From: Hondaea fermentalgiana | Lineage: Eukaryota; Sar; Bigyra; Thraustochytrida; Thraustochytriidae | Direction of reading: 5' to 3' | Assembly (NCBI GenBank): GCA_014084085.1 | Contig: NPFB01000053.1 | Span: 405,876 to 469,875, forward strand | DNA: 64,000 nt | Part shown: positions 39,111 through 48,962 of the stretch, piece by piece | Layout: each line of letters opens with the position of its first letter | Position numbering within the stretch: position 1 is the first letter of the stretch | Notes under the pieces: generated by a model | What the model saw: only the letters and a program-made list of their open reading frames with translations | Database searches by the model: none | What the model was told of the DNA's origin: nothing | Position numbers and translations under genes: made by a program

Positions 39111-39533
39111 ATGGCCAAACCGCCTCGAGCAGCCGTGCGCAAGATCTTGCGGCACCACGAACCCACCGTGCGCGTGGGGGAGAGCGTGGATCTCATGGTG
39201 AGTAAAGTGAAGAGAGAAAGCTCAAAGGTAAAGGAAATAGACGGGTTACGCAATGTGAGACAGCAGCAAGCTCACGACGACTGATTCATTTTCGCAGGTT
39301 TACGTCAACTATCTCATGTTTCTGCGCAGACTCGCAGAGGAAGCCGCCGTGGAGGCCTCAAAGGAAGGCGGAAAGCGCGTAGAGGATCAAGATGTGGAAA
39401 GTGCTGTACAGGTACGTGATGATCAACCCCCAATGCTTGTTTCCGTTTTAGTGCTGCTTTTCAAAATATATGACGCTGACGATGACTGCTTGATTGATGT
39501 ACGCAGAGAGTTCTTGACGAATTCAGAGGATAG
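39111..39533 (+). CDS. CENPW: CENP-W-like kinetochore histone-fold protein, three exons
   Basis: Exons 39111-39197, 39298-39411 and 39507-39533 encode 75 residues. The introns are 100 bases (GTGAGT..CGCAG) and 95 bases (GTACGT..CGCAG). CENP-W pairs with CENP-T in a histone-fold dimer that binds centromeric DNA as part of the constitutive centromere network. The human protein (88 residues) has, in order, RLEKSGDLLVHLNCLLFVHR, RLAEESR and a C-terminal LKKSRG. This protein has RVGESVDLMVYVNYLMFLRR, RLAEEAAVEASK and VLDEFRG in the same positions. The splice joins fall in phase 0 and keep the fold continuous. A possible polyadenylation signal AATAAA is at 39777-39782. Another small histone-fold family (CENP-X, TAF-like) is less likely. 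The gene is missed by simple ORF calling. Confidence 0.82.
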
Positions 39534-40800
39534 AGATTTTGTCATATCCGCCAAGAGCTGCACTGCAGCTTTGTTCTTGCGCCTCTTGCGCCAGTTTCTT
39601 CCACTCTTTCTTTGTATTTTGTTATTGTTCAGATCAGCCCCCTGCGACTGTATTGATATGTATACTCTATGTTTCGTGTTTGTCCCCCTCATCAGGCTAC
39701 TACACATCCTTTCTGACCTTGTTCCTCGCTTTTGATAGCCTGTTACGAACGAAAGATTTCTTTTCTTATGCCAAACAATAAAGTAAAAAAGCGTTCATCG
39801 CCTCATCCGCCAAGCTTAATGCGTGTGTATGCATGCAACAGTCACACCCGCTACCGCTGCTGCAGCTGCTGCCGCACCGGCTGCAGTCTGCGTCTCAAGT
39901 TCGTGTCTCGAGGTGTCGAAGAAGCCGCGCCGACACCGTAATTTTTGGAATAAGCGGCAGGATTGGTCGGCGGAACGCATCGCCATGGCGCGGGCTATTG
40001 CCGACGCCGCGGCGCATGAGGCGCCGGTCGTCAGTGCAATGATGATGACCGATTCGTCAAGTTGCTCAGTCTTTGTACCTGCATGTACGACCTCACCGGG
40101 CCTCGTGGACCATACGGCCAGGAACCAACTCATTCATGGTGGGCCCCCAAACTAGCGCAGCAGGCAGTTGAACGGAAAAGACCACGACGATCCATCCCAG
40201 TTCCCTGGCGTCCTGATCGTGATGCGACCTGCTGCTGCTCTAGTCTCATTTCATCTCATCTAACCAAAACTAATCTAGTCTGATCAAATTTGATCCGCGC
40301 CTGGGAATTGCGTTGCCATGGTTGATGAAATGATGCCACACTGCGCAAGGATCGACCGCCAAGTAGACTTTCGCGACTTTCACTTGTCACCGGCCGGGCT
40401 TGACTGACTGTGAGCAAGCACTTCATTTCCTCATTTGGCCGGCGCGGGGGAGGAGGGCGATAGAAAGTCGAACGCAGGCGCTCTGCAGCGGCTCGAGCAA
40501 ACCGGGCTGCGACGCGGGCGGCGTGGCTGCCAGCCTGCGAGCCTGCGAAAGCGCGCGAGCTCGGCCTGCAGAAGCGCGGGGACCCGCGCCGAGGGAGGGA
40601 GGGAAGGCGGCGGGGCCGAGGCCGCGGCCTGCAGGACTGCGTTGACCAGGAGCGAACGCGAGGCCCCGCGACGCGACGCGGGGCGGGGCGTGGCGAGGCC
40701 AGGAGACGAGCAGCCCCTCGCCCGACAGAATCTCTATAGGTTCGCGCGTCGTTTAATCGTACGTTCCTTTGTTCATTCTTGCCGCTGCTGCAGCACGAGG
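39534..40800. other. Intergenic; possible 5' UTR of the next gene
   Basis: 1.27 kb. A frame at 39823-40155 (110 codons, Ala-rich) and its antisense have no recognisable feature. From 40430 the sequence becomes CpG-rich. TTGCCGCTGCTGCAG just before the next ATG resembles a splice acceptor, so a leader intron is possible. Confidence 0.45.
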
Positions 40801-42495
40801 ATGGACGGGGGCCTCAGTGACCTCGACGCAAATCTTGACGGTGACTTCTTGGAATGGGTCCAGGAGCATGGCAACCTTTTCCGCGATGAGGACACCAAGT
40901 CCGAGGAAGATAGAATGCAAAGTGCCGATGCTTTCCCTTCTCTTGCTGCAGGGCTCGAGCAGTGGTCTCAAGACGTCGAAGATTCTAGCGGCCTGAAAGA
41001 CACATTTACACAACAACATCACAGCGTTGATACAATGCCAACGGGCCATCATCCACGATCACTGAAACGAGCCTCAAGCTCTACTTCGGACCGAGCTTCA
41101 AATGCATCTGGATCTGAGCAGAAACGTCCGGCAAGGGCATCTAAACATCGAGCGACAGCAAAAGGGAAATACAAGAGAAACTTACAGCGCGAGGATGACG
41201 TGGATGATAGCGTTGATGGGGAGACGCAGCGGCAACGACGGAAAAGAGGGCCTGAAAAGACGAGCAAATTCCCGCAGATCCCGAATTCTCTCGCTCCGAC
41301 GAGCCGACGAAGCTCGAGCTCAAACTCAAGCTCCCAAAGCGTGTCGTCTACATCGAATTATGCAGCTTACTTAACGTCAGACTCGTCGCAGCACGCGGAG
41401 CGAGACAAGGCTGGAAAAAGGGTATCCGTTAATTCATCCAGCGGACAAATGACCGGCTTTTCAAACGCCTGCGTCCCACCATCGTATTCCAAGACGTCTC
41501 GAGCTTCGGAAGCGAACGCCACGGTGTTCGAGGACCAACTTTCTGCAGAAGGCCCATACACTTTTTCAAAGTCAGGCTCCGCTTCCGGAACGACCACGGA
41601 GTCGGCCAGTGGGGCATCTGCATTTGATAATGGTTATCATTCCTCTATGAAGAGTCGGCCACGGCAGCAGTGGTCTGAAGATCAGGGGGGGTCACATGGA
41701 TCGTACTCTTCGCAGTGGCGATCACAATCGTCAAAGCAAACGCAGCATCGTGGTTACCCCGCTCGAGCCTCCGAGCGCGCCACTCTTCTCGAACGAATCA
41801 AGACGTTGCAGGCGGAAAAAGAGGTTTTATTAGCAAAGTTTGAGGCCACCCCGACGCGCTGCACCTCATCTCAAGACGCGCTCGATGCCCTCCGCGAACT
41901 AGGCGCCCAGAGGGCTCAAAGATCCGACATTGACGCGTACATGTCGCGCTTCATGCAGCTGGGGTCATCATGGGATGGAACCCTTTCACAAATGAGTGCA
42001 CTTGAGAAGAATCTGGAGCCGAGCGCCATTCTCAAGATGTTTCTATGGGCTCTTTTGCAGAACGAGTCCTTTTTTGCCCCATCTCCATCGAGATCGCGCT
42101 CTGCGTCCCGCAGAGGCGCGGCGCGTACGGATCGCGATAGCGAAAGCACCGAGCAAGCGGCGCCCGAGGAAGGGATGCCTTGGCAAATGCTTTGCAACGC
42201 TCTGGAAATGGATCTCAGCCGCAAAGGAGCCAAGTTCCATGAAATGCGCCGAAAGGCGAAATCGCTGGCTTCCCAGTTGTGGCTCGCCAAATCGAGACTT
42301 CGTATGTTACACGAGACGATCGTGACGAGTCGCGATGGGGTCGATCGCAAGTGTTCGTCGTTGCTTGAATCTCTCCCTGAAAAGGACTGCATCATGTTGC
42401 TCGAGCGCGTCGAGGCTGGAACAGGTCGACCACTTGATTCGCAAGCGCCGAGCAATTTTTTCTCGTCGATTTCACCCTGGAACAGTGAGTCATAA
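40801..42495 (+). CDS. Putative transcriptional regulator: leucine-zipper-like with DOG1/TGA-like C-terminus
   Basis: 564 residues from the ATG at 40801. The N-terminus is acidic (DGGLSDLDANLDGDFLEWVQ). A long Ser/Arg-rich disordered part follows. Then a short heptad segment ERATLLERIKTLQAEKEVLL precedes DIDAYMSRFMQLGSSWDGTL and LEPSAILKMFLWALLQNESF. That pattern (a Tyr/Phe helix, a Pro-Ser/Thr turn, then KMxLWxLxQ) is what I know from the region behind the zipper of stramenopile bZIP proteins and plant TGA/DOG1 domains. The expected basic region with an invariant Asn is not seen in front of the zipper. A GTGAGT at 42485 could be a donor that splices to sequence beyond the stop, so the C-terminus is uncertain. 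The call is tentative. Confidence 0.5.
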   Translation: MDGGLSDLDANLDGDFLEWVQEHGNLFRDEDTKSEEDRMQSADAFPSLAAGLEQWSQDVEDSSGLKDTFTQQHHSVDTMPTGHHPRSLKRASSSTSDRASNASGSEQKRPARASKHRATAKGKYKRNLQREDDVDDSVDGETQRQRRKRGPEKTSKFPQIPNSLAPTSRRSSSSNSSSQSVSSTSNYAAYLTSDSSQHAERDKAGKRVSVNSSSGQMTGFSNACVPPSYSKTSRASEANATVFEDQLSAEGPYTFSKSGSASGTTTESASGASAFDNGYHSSMKSRPRQQWSEDQGGSHGSYSSQWRSQSSKQTQHRGYPARASERATLLERIKTLQAEKEVLLAKFEATPTRCTSSQDALDALRELGAQRAQRSDIDAYMSRFMQLGSSWDGTLSQMSALEKNLEPSAILKMFLWALLQNESFFAPSPSRSRSASRRGAARTDRDSESTEQAAPEEGMPWQMLCNALEMDLSRKGAKFHEMRRKAKSLASQLWLAKSRLRMLHETIVTSRDGVDRKCSSLLESLPEKDCIMLLERVEAGTGRPLDSQAPSNFFSSISPWNSES

Positions 42496-43378
42496 TTTGT
42501 CCCTGACACAATCGACAAATACGACGACGAAGAGCAGCAACAGCAGCAGTAAGAGGAGGAGGAACAAGAAGATGCGTTCGAGCGGAGAAGCAGCTGTTCG
42601 CCCGATGCGCGAGCACGCGCACACATCAATCAAGGTTTGTTGTAGTTGTTTACGTCGGTCCACACGCACTTATGCATACACCCCCGTCGCCCTTGTCCGG
42701 AGTATTAGAATTAAATTGCCATTGTCTTGGCGTGAGATGCACATTTCCACAGCAATCTCAGCCATCAAAAGCCCCGCCCGGGCTGAAGCACATACTCCTT
42801 TCCATTTTGAAATAATATTTGCATGACTTTTGAATTACACGTTTTCTTATGTAAAGGGGCAATCTGCGCATTATTCAAGCTATGGTAGCAGACGCCGTAT
42901 GCTTAGAATGAAAGCGAGGCAGGACCTTACTTTAGATTAGTTTGTTCGTCATGACCGAGCAGGAAAGAAGGCAAAGACATTCTCTAATGCTTTAGATAGA
43001 AATGGAATCCCAGAAGAGGGCATGCTCACGAGCAGCCTGCCTCTGCATGTCGACGGCGATGACATGACTGCGATGGACCACAGCAGCATCCTTACGTATC
43101 TCTATCCTCTTTCGAGTCGCTGCTACAATAATCGACTTGTGACCTTGACACGTACACATGCACTGCTGCATTCTCTCGCTGGGCTAACCAGGGCTGGGCA
43201 GGGCTGGGCCAGGCTGTCCTGTCTTGCTTTATCCTGTCCTGTCCTGTCCTGTCCTGTCGTGTTGTGTTGCCCTAGCTGGGCGGGGTCTTTCTTTTCATTT
43301 CCAATTTTTGATAAAGGGGGGGAGAGCAATATAAAGAATCACACGCACATACACACAAGACCACGGCCGTGATAATGT
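42496..43378. other. Convergent intergenic region
   Basis: 883 bases with no supportable gene. A GCAACAGCAGCAG stretch at 42537-42549 may be 3' exon or UTR of the preceding gene. GGGCTGG and GTCCT repeats occupy 43186-43260. Confidence 0.5.
43232..43258. repeat. TCCTG pentamer microsatellite
   Basis: About five tandem units, next to two GGGCTGGGC units. Confidence 0.9.
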
Positions 43379-44461
43379 TCAAAGAAACTCAAACCAATCA
43401 AAGTGCGCGCGTCCCGTTGCTTGGTCGCGTTCTTCAATCACGCCAAAAAGCTTGGGAGACGATTTACGGACTTGACGGTTGGGTGAATGAAGAGCCATGA
43501 TAAGGAGCGAATGGGAAGACGGCGCAAATGCCGAACTAGAGCTCCCAGTGCTGCGCTGCAGCCCGACCCTTGCGAGCATGGCGTGGCCTCCATCACGCTG
43601 AAAGAGAGGCGAGGCATCGTGCACCCAGGGTCCTTTGAGCTTTCCGCTCGAAGAGCGAGCGATGCCGACGCAGTAGTTGTCGTTGCGGCCCCTAGAGGAC
43701 CAGAGCATGATCAGTTCTCCGGTCGACGCGCACCGGTGCATGAAAGGCCCATCTGTGATGTAGTTGCCTTGGCGCGAGGTCGAAGAAGAGTTGAAGCTTT
43801 TGCACCATGATGCCTGCGACGCTGAAAAGAGCGTAAACGGGGCCGCGGCAGCTTGTGCAAGCGCAGGGGAAAGGCGCATCGCGCACATTTCGCCGTCACC
43901 CACCTGGGTCCATTCTCTACAAAAGACCATGTATGGAACGCCGTCTTCCACATGAAGCGTGCCATCGAGGCATGACCAGGAAGGCGGTGTCGTCGGCCCG
44001 CTGGTGATGGGCACAAAGGGCCCTTCGGGTCGTGCGCCTGGCGACTCGAGGACAACAACGCCGCGCTCGTTGGGCTTGCCCGATTTTTTCATGGTTGCAA
44101 ACATGATGAGACGTCCGCGGTAGACGTACACCTCGGGCGCCCAGAACTGCGTGTCTGCCCAAAAGCCCTCGGGCCTTCGAAAGGCTGGAAACGGGCCCTC
44201 CCAAGTCTCCAGGTCCTCACTGCAATAGCAGTTGAAGCCGATACCCGGAAACTCCGAGTACGGATTGCCCACGTTATCCGGCGGTTTATCCGTGGTCCCG
44301 TACAGCCAGAACAGCTTGCCGTTCTTGCGAGCAGCGTCGAGCCCGGCTGGAAGTGCATCCTTGCTCGCCAGCGGGCCTGACCCGGGCGCGCCAGCGTCCT
44401 CAACGTCGCGAAGCGAGACCAGATAGGGGTCTCGCATCCAGAGGTCGCGCAGGCGACGCAT
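43379..44461 (-). CDS. Glycoside hydrolase family 43-like five-bladed beta-propeller protein
   Basis: 360 residues from the ATG at 44461. Upstream frame to 44644 has no ATG and is Ala/His-rich, so it is left out. GH43 enzymes act on arabinan, xylan and galactan side chains. Visible propeller motifs are WMRDPYLVS at the very N-terminus (its Asp fits the GH43 catalytic base position), TQFWAPEVYVYRGRLIMF (about 105), CLDGTLHVEDGVPYMVF (about 165; the acidic residue cluster expected near the pKa-modulating Asp) and ITDGPFMHR (about 235), where a general acid would be expected nearby. No signal peptide is visible from this ATG, which is odd for a polysaccharide hydrolase. GH32/68 or an inactive relative is possible. 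Confidence 0.75.
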   Translation of the reverse strand: MRRLRDLWMRDPYLVSLRDVEDAGAPGSGPLASKDALPAGLDAARKNGKLFWLYGTTDKPPDNVGNPYSEFPGIGFNCYCSEDLETWEGPFPAFRRPEGFWADTQFWAPEVYVYRGRLIMFATMKKSGKPNERGVVVLESPGARPEGPFVPITSGPTTPPSWSCLDGTLHVEDGVPYMVFCREWTQVGDGEMCAMRLSPALAQAAAAPFTLFSASQASWCKSFNSSSTSRQGNYITDGPFMHRCASTGELIMLWSSRGRNDNYCVGIARSSSGKLKGPWVHDASPLFQRDGGHAMLARVGLQRSTGSSSSAFAPSSHSLLIMALHSPNRQVRKSSPKLFGVIEERDQATGRAHFDWFEFL

Positions 44462-45062
44462 CTTTTCTCCCTTTTCCGAAGCCAGGGGGCGCCCTGAGCT
44501 CGCAGCTGCGAGCAGAGCTTGCGTGCCGTGCGTGCGTGCGTGCGTGTGCGCCGCAGCCCCGGGACCTCCGGGCCGCGCAAACCTGAAGCCTGCGCGTCGC
44601 ACCGGCACGGCCCTTTGCTGATCTGTGTAAGAATTTTTTCCCAAACCTATACATCAGGGTCATCCTGATCGAGTGTGAAGTGGGGATTCAGGCCTTTTGC
44701 AGCCCGAGCAGCCAGACCAAAGACCGAGGGCAATGTCTTTTGCTACTCGCTGTACCCATTCATCGTCGAGCATGACATGGCAATTTCAATGGCACGGCAT
44801 AGCATTGCGTTGGTTTCAGTAATTAGACACGGAGAAGACTGCTTCAAGTTGCAAAAGAAAAAGAAGTGATGAAAAGGAAGGAAAGAAAAAACAAAGGAGT
44901 TGTGGGCGCGGCGGGAGGCTCGAAAGACATGAAAGAAGCAACGTAAAGTAAGCAAATCAAGCGAATGAATCAGGCAAATCGAGCAAAATGTGGGTTTCCG
45001 TATTTCGTTTCGTTCCTATGATACCACTACAACACAACACCAGTAAACCGCTGAGGCTACGC
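44462..45062. other. Intergenic
   Basis: 601 bases between the GH43-like start and the Myb-like stop (both minus). CpG-rich near the GH43-like gene with a GCGT repeat (about 44522-44545), A-rich around 44850-44895. No gene seen. Confidence 0.5.
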
Positions 45063-46871
45063 TCATGAGGAGGAGAGCTTGGATTGTTTGGCCGAATTGG
45101 TGGCACATCGACTGATTTCTTGCTGGATGGTGTTAAAGGCATCCTGAAAAGCACGCTTTTTTGCAGGAGTTTCTTGCCCGGCAAGCTCCATGAGCTTGGG
45201 GTTAAAAGGCAAAACCATCGAACGATCAATTGAGGGTGAGGTCGGGGGACTCGAGCTGGAGCTGGATGTCATCCCTGCCGGGGAGAACGGCTGCGCGCCT
45301 AATGCGAGCGAGCTCAGGGTGCCGAGTCCAGCCCCAGCCCCCGGGGGACCCGACTGTGCGATCGCCGAAGATGGAGAAGTTTTATTTGCCGTGGCGGCTG
45401 CGGCTTGCGCGACAGCTTGCGCCGCAGCTTGATAGCCCGCCATGCCACCGTGTGTTGGGCTGGCGACATTGCCGCCCATGCCACCTGCTCCAAAGCCCAT
45501 GGGAATGGCCATATTTCCCATTCCATTGTTGTTGTTGTTATTGTTGCCGGCGAGAAGGAACATGTTCGCAAGTTTTGACGTGTCATTGGTGGGCGAGAAA
45601 GTCGTCGTCGACGAAATGCTCATGGGCGACAATGTATCGAACTGGGTGTTACCCTTGGGGGTGTTAAGGAGCATCTGGAGGGCGATCAAGTTGGCGGCGT
45701 CTCCCTGGGCGGCCAGGAAGCGCTTTTGGGCGGCGTCCGCGCTCGCTGCATCGGTTGATCCAGGGAGTTGCTGCGTGACCTCCGACCCTGTTGACGAGCT
45801 GCTGTCGCTGCGATCAGTCCTGGCGCTCTTTGGCGAGTTAAAGGCGATCGCGCGAAGATTTGCTTGGAGCATGGGCGAGAGGGGGGAATGTAAAAAGGGC
45901 GAGAAGGGCATCACGCCGGGAAATCCAGGAGCCATATTGTGGAAGTTCGTCGGCGAGAGCTCCGGCATGGTGAGCGGCGCAGGGGCTTTTCCAGAAGGGC
46001 CATTTGCGGATCCCGGCGTTTGCAGCTCGGGAAGGCCAGCGCCGGCGCGTCGGTTGCCTCTGGCCATGCCCTTGCCGGAAGAAGCTTCGGCGTTCGATGA
46101 GCCGCCGCGTGCCGTTAGGCTGGCGACTCCGCCCTGCGCGCGAATCTGACGAAGTAGCGTCCTTGCGTCAAAGGGGCGAAGCACGTGTGGCTTGGAGTTG
46201 TCGCAGTGCTCACAGTCGGGCCATCCACACGAGGCAAAGCCGAGACGCACGCGCACGCGGTGCAGGCTGAGGCACTTGCTGCAAGTATCGCTCTTGTGGC
46301 AATCAAGGGAATGCTCGAGGAGAGACTCGATGATGTCCTCATCAGACCCGGTGCCTGGGCTGCGGGCTTTGCGCAGCTTGAGGTGATGACGCACGGCATC
46401 GTGCTTGCGCTGATAGGGCACGAGCTGATTGAATCGTTTGGCAATCTCGTTCATCCAAGACCGACCACCCCACTTGCGCTTTGTGAGCTGGTGCACAAAG
46501 GCACGAAAGAGGTCGGGGTCTTTGAGGATGAGACCGAACAGAGTGTTCTTTTCCTCCTCCGAGAAGCGGCCCGAGTGCGTGGCCTCATCTACGTGCGCGC
46601 CTGAGGGGGCGTTTGCGGACGCCCGTTCTGGCGCATGATCCTCCTCATCGACGTAGTCTTCGTCCTCGTCGTTGTCCTCGTCGTTGTTGTCCTTGTCCTC
46701 GGAGCTCTGTCTTTTCCCTTGCTTTGCAATCCTTGGCTCGATCTTCACGGTGGCGCCATTTTTGGCATCGTCCGTCTCCGAGGCGGGGCTGGCGCCTGCG
46801 TCTGCATCAGGAGACTGCGTCGAGGACATCATGGCCAGCGTGCTGGCCAACTCTTGCTCTTCCTTGTCCAT
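45063..46871 (-). CDS. Myb/SANT-like protein with a Cys/His cluster
   Basis: 602 residues, ATG at 46871. The first ~100 residues are acidic. Residues about 105-180 contain GRFSEEEKNTLFGLILKDPD, KRKWGGRSWMNEIAKRFNQL and KHDAVRHHLKLRK, the spacing of a Myb/SANT-like DNA-binding domain. Directly after it comes a compact Cys/His block (about 184-232): LLEHSLDCHKSDTCSKC, then SCGWPDCEHCDNSKPHVLRP. It recalls TAZ-type HxxxC/CxxC zinc fingers but does not match one I can name. The C-terminal 370 residues are Gly/Asn/Ala/Ser/Pro-rich, like activation domains, and include SPRLS/SPT phosphorylation-like sites. A nuclear transcriptional regulator is likely; its target is unknown. Confidence 0.65.
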   Translation of the reverse strand: MDKEEQELASTLAMMSSTQSPDADAGASPASETDDAKNGATVKIEPRIAKQGKRQSSEDKDNNDEDNDEDEDYVDEEDHAPERASANAPSGAHVDEATHSGRFSEEEKNTLFGLILKDPDLFRAFVHQLTKRKWGGRSWMNEIAKRFNQLVPYQRKHDAVRHHLKLRKARSPGTGSDEDIIESLLEHSLDCHKSDTCSKCLSLHRVRVRLGFASCGWPDCEHCDNSKPHVLRPFDARTLLRQIRAQGGVASLTARGGSSNAEASSGKGMARGNRRAGAGLPELQTPGSANGPSGKAPAPLTMPELSPTNFHNMAPGFPGVMPFSPFLHSPLSPMLQANLRAIAFNSPKSARTDRSDSSSSTGSEVTQQLPGSTDAASADAAQKRFLAAQGDAANLIALQMLLNTPKGNTQFDTLSPMSISSTTTFSPTNDTSKLANMFLLAGNNNNNNNGMGNMAIPMGFGAGGMGGNVASPTHGGMAGYQAAAQAVAQAAAATANKTSPSSAIAQSGPPGAGAGLGTLSSLALGAQPFSPAGMTSSSSSSPPTSPSIDRSMVLPFNPKLMELAGQETPAKKRAFQDAFNTIQQEISRCATNSAKQSKLSSS

Positions 46872-46884
46872 GATACTGACGTGC

Positions 46885-46920
46885 TAGCTTTGCTTTGCTT
46901 TGCTGTGCTTTGCTTTGCTT
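46885..46920. repeat. TTTGC pentamer tract
   Basis: CTTTG units with one TGTGC variation, 15-50 bases upstream of the Myb-like start codon, thus probably 5' UTR. Confidence 0.9.
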
Positions 46921-47360
46921 ATAAGTCTGGTTGGGTTGGGTGTCCGTCCTCGTGCTTACGCGTGCCGCTGGCGGCTCGCTGACGGGAGACTACGGGTTAA
47001 AAATGTACTGACGGATGGCTCGACTTGACTCGACGGTCTTCCTTCCTTCCTTCTTTCCTTCCTTGCTCGCCGTCTGCTGCCCGGAGCTGCGCAAGGCGTA
47101 CGGAAAGCTCGCGCTCGCTAGCTGGCGAAGGAGACCTCACCTCCTCGAGCTCGCTCTTTTCTTCCTCCCTGGCTCGCTTTTGGCTCTGTACGCACGGCGC
47201 ACACGCGCGTACGTACGCGGCCGCCTGCTCCTGCTCCTCGTCGGGGACTTCCCCGCCAGCGGCAGCAGCGGCGGCGGCAGCAGCTGGCTCCCCTGCGCGG
47301 GCGCGGCGCGATGCGCAGGCGGGCGCGGGCGGGATGGATGCCCGGGCCCGGGCGCGAGGT

Positions 47361-47460
47361 NNNNNNNNNNNNNNNNNNNNNNNNNNNNNNNNNNNNNNNN
47401 NNNNNNNNNNNNNNNNNNNNNNNNNNNNNNNNNNNNNNNNNNNNNNNNNNNNNNNNNNNN
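47361..47460. other. Assembly gap (100 N)
   Basis: Exactly 100 N flanked by CpG-dense GCGGGCGCGGGC-type and CGCTCG-type repeats. Confidence 0.99.
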
Positions 47461-48924
47461 TCGCGCCCTCGCTCGCCGCTCGCTCGCGCGCGCTCGTGGC
47501 TCGCGGCTCGTGCTTGCGGAATGCGGAATTGGATGGAAATGGAATGCGCGCGCGGCTCCCCTTTCTCCTTTTGCTCCTGCTGCCGCCGCTGCTCGTCCCT
47601 CCCGCCGCTCGCTTCTGGCCGGCCCGCCTCTCTGCGCCGCGCTGCGCTCTGCCTGCCTGCCTGCCTGCCTGCCTGCTGCGCTTCCTGCGCTGCGCTGCCC
47701 GCCGCGCAGGCCCCCGCGGCGCAGAATGGACGCCGGAATCCATTGCGCGAGTCCAGTCCCGGCGCGAGCCGAGGAGACGAGAGACGAGACAGCGCCTGCT
47801 TTCCACCCTTTCTTTCTTTCCTTTCTTTCTTTCTTTCCTTTTCTTTTTTTTTCTTTTTTTTCTTCTTCCTGCCTTCTATCTCTTTTCGCTCCAGGATTGT
47901 TGTACTTTTTTATTTTTTCACGGCGGCATCTTCTTCCCCTTTTGCAGGAAAAACAAACAAAGAAACAAAGAAACAAATTGAAAAATGGAGGTTCTAGGGT
48001 TCCGCGTAGGGAGAGCGCATGACGGAGGGACGGTAATATCCTAGGGTAGCGATGCGGGAGAGCTGCGGGGCTGGAAAAGCTCTCGAAGAGCGCGCGCGCG
48101 GCGCAGTAAAGGCGGAGAGAGGCCTTCCTTTCCTTCTTTGCTTTCGCTGGCTGCTTTCCTGCCTTCCTGCCTTGCTTGCTTCCTTCCTTGGGGGTTATTC
48201 TTTGGCGCCTCTGCTTTGGGAGCATTGGTTGATGGTTGATGGTGGATGGATGGACGGATGGACGGATGGATGAATGGACGGATGGATGCCATCCGGAAGG
48301 CAGGCGAAGGCGGAGCGGGAGAAGGAAGGCGGCCGGCCAGCCAGAGAGGGACAGAGACTGCCGGTGGCAGCCGAGATGGACTTGGCTGGCCCGCCGCGGG
48401 TTCAGAGGTGCGAGTACTCGGTTGCTTTTTGGCTTAGGCCCTACTGTCTGTCAGGAGCTACTTTTTTACTTTTTTCTTTCTTTCCTTCTTTCTTTCTTTT
48501 TCGAGCTCCTACATGCTTGGAATGGGATGCTGGCTTGAATGTTGTACATGTTTTCGTGCACGTTGACAACTTTGGTCGAGGGGAACTCGCAAGCTTATGA
48601 CATGGAAGCGCAAGAGCTCCGCTTCGCTTCGCTTCACGTGGGCCACGGGCAACGCCTACGTCGGCCACCCGTCGCCGTGCGGCACGGGCGGTACTACGCA
48701 GGCAGCCGATGCAAAGCCAGCTAGCCCGCAAGCCCATCGTAATGACCAGGCCAGCCAGGCTCGCCGCGCCATAACATTTTAGAAAGAGTGAAGAAAAGGA
48801 TAGGCAGGCATGCAAGACGTGCACGCACACGTGGATCAAGAGCATCTTTCTCACTGGCCGAAGCCTTCCTTGCGACCAGTCTCAGGGAGGGTCCGGCTCT
48901 GCTTTTTTGTTGTTCTTGCTGTTC

Positions 48925-48962
48925 TTGCTGCTGCTGCTGCTGCTGTTGCTGCTGTTGCTGTT
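48925..48962. repeat. CTG/TTG trinucleotide tract
   Basis: TGCTGCTGC with TTG interruptions; antisense it would encode poly-Gln, but no gene context supports that. Confidence 0.85.

Noticed and set aside
38747..39253. 168-residue N-terminal extension of the CEP90 frame
   Set aside because: Arg/Cys-rich, not conserved in character, and it overlaps the divergent CENP-W first exon.
39816..40155. Ala-rich frames on both strands
   Set aside because: No domain, no partner exon, low complexity.
40435..40800. 122-codon extension of the zipper/DOG1-like protein
   Set aside because: Lacks an ATG start and is Arg/Ala/Gly-rich CpG sequence; a leader is more likely.
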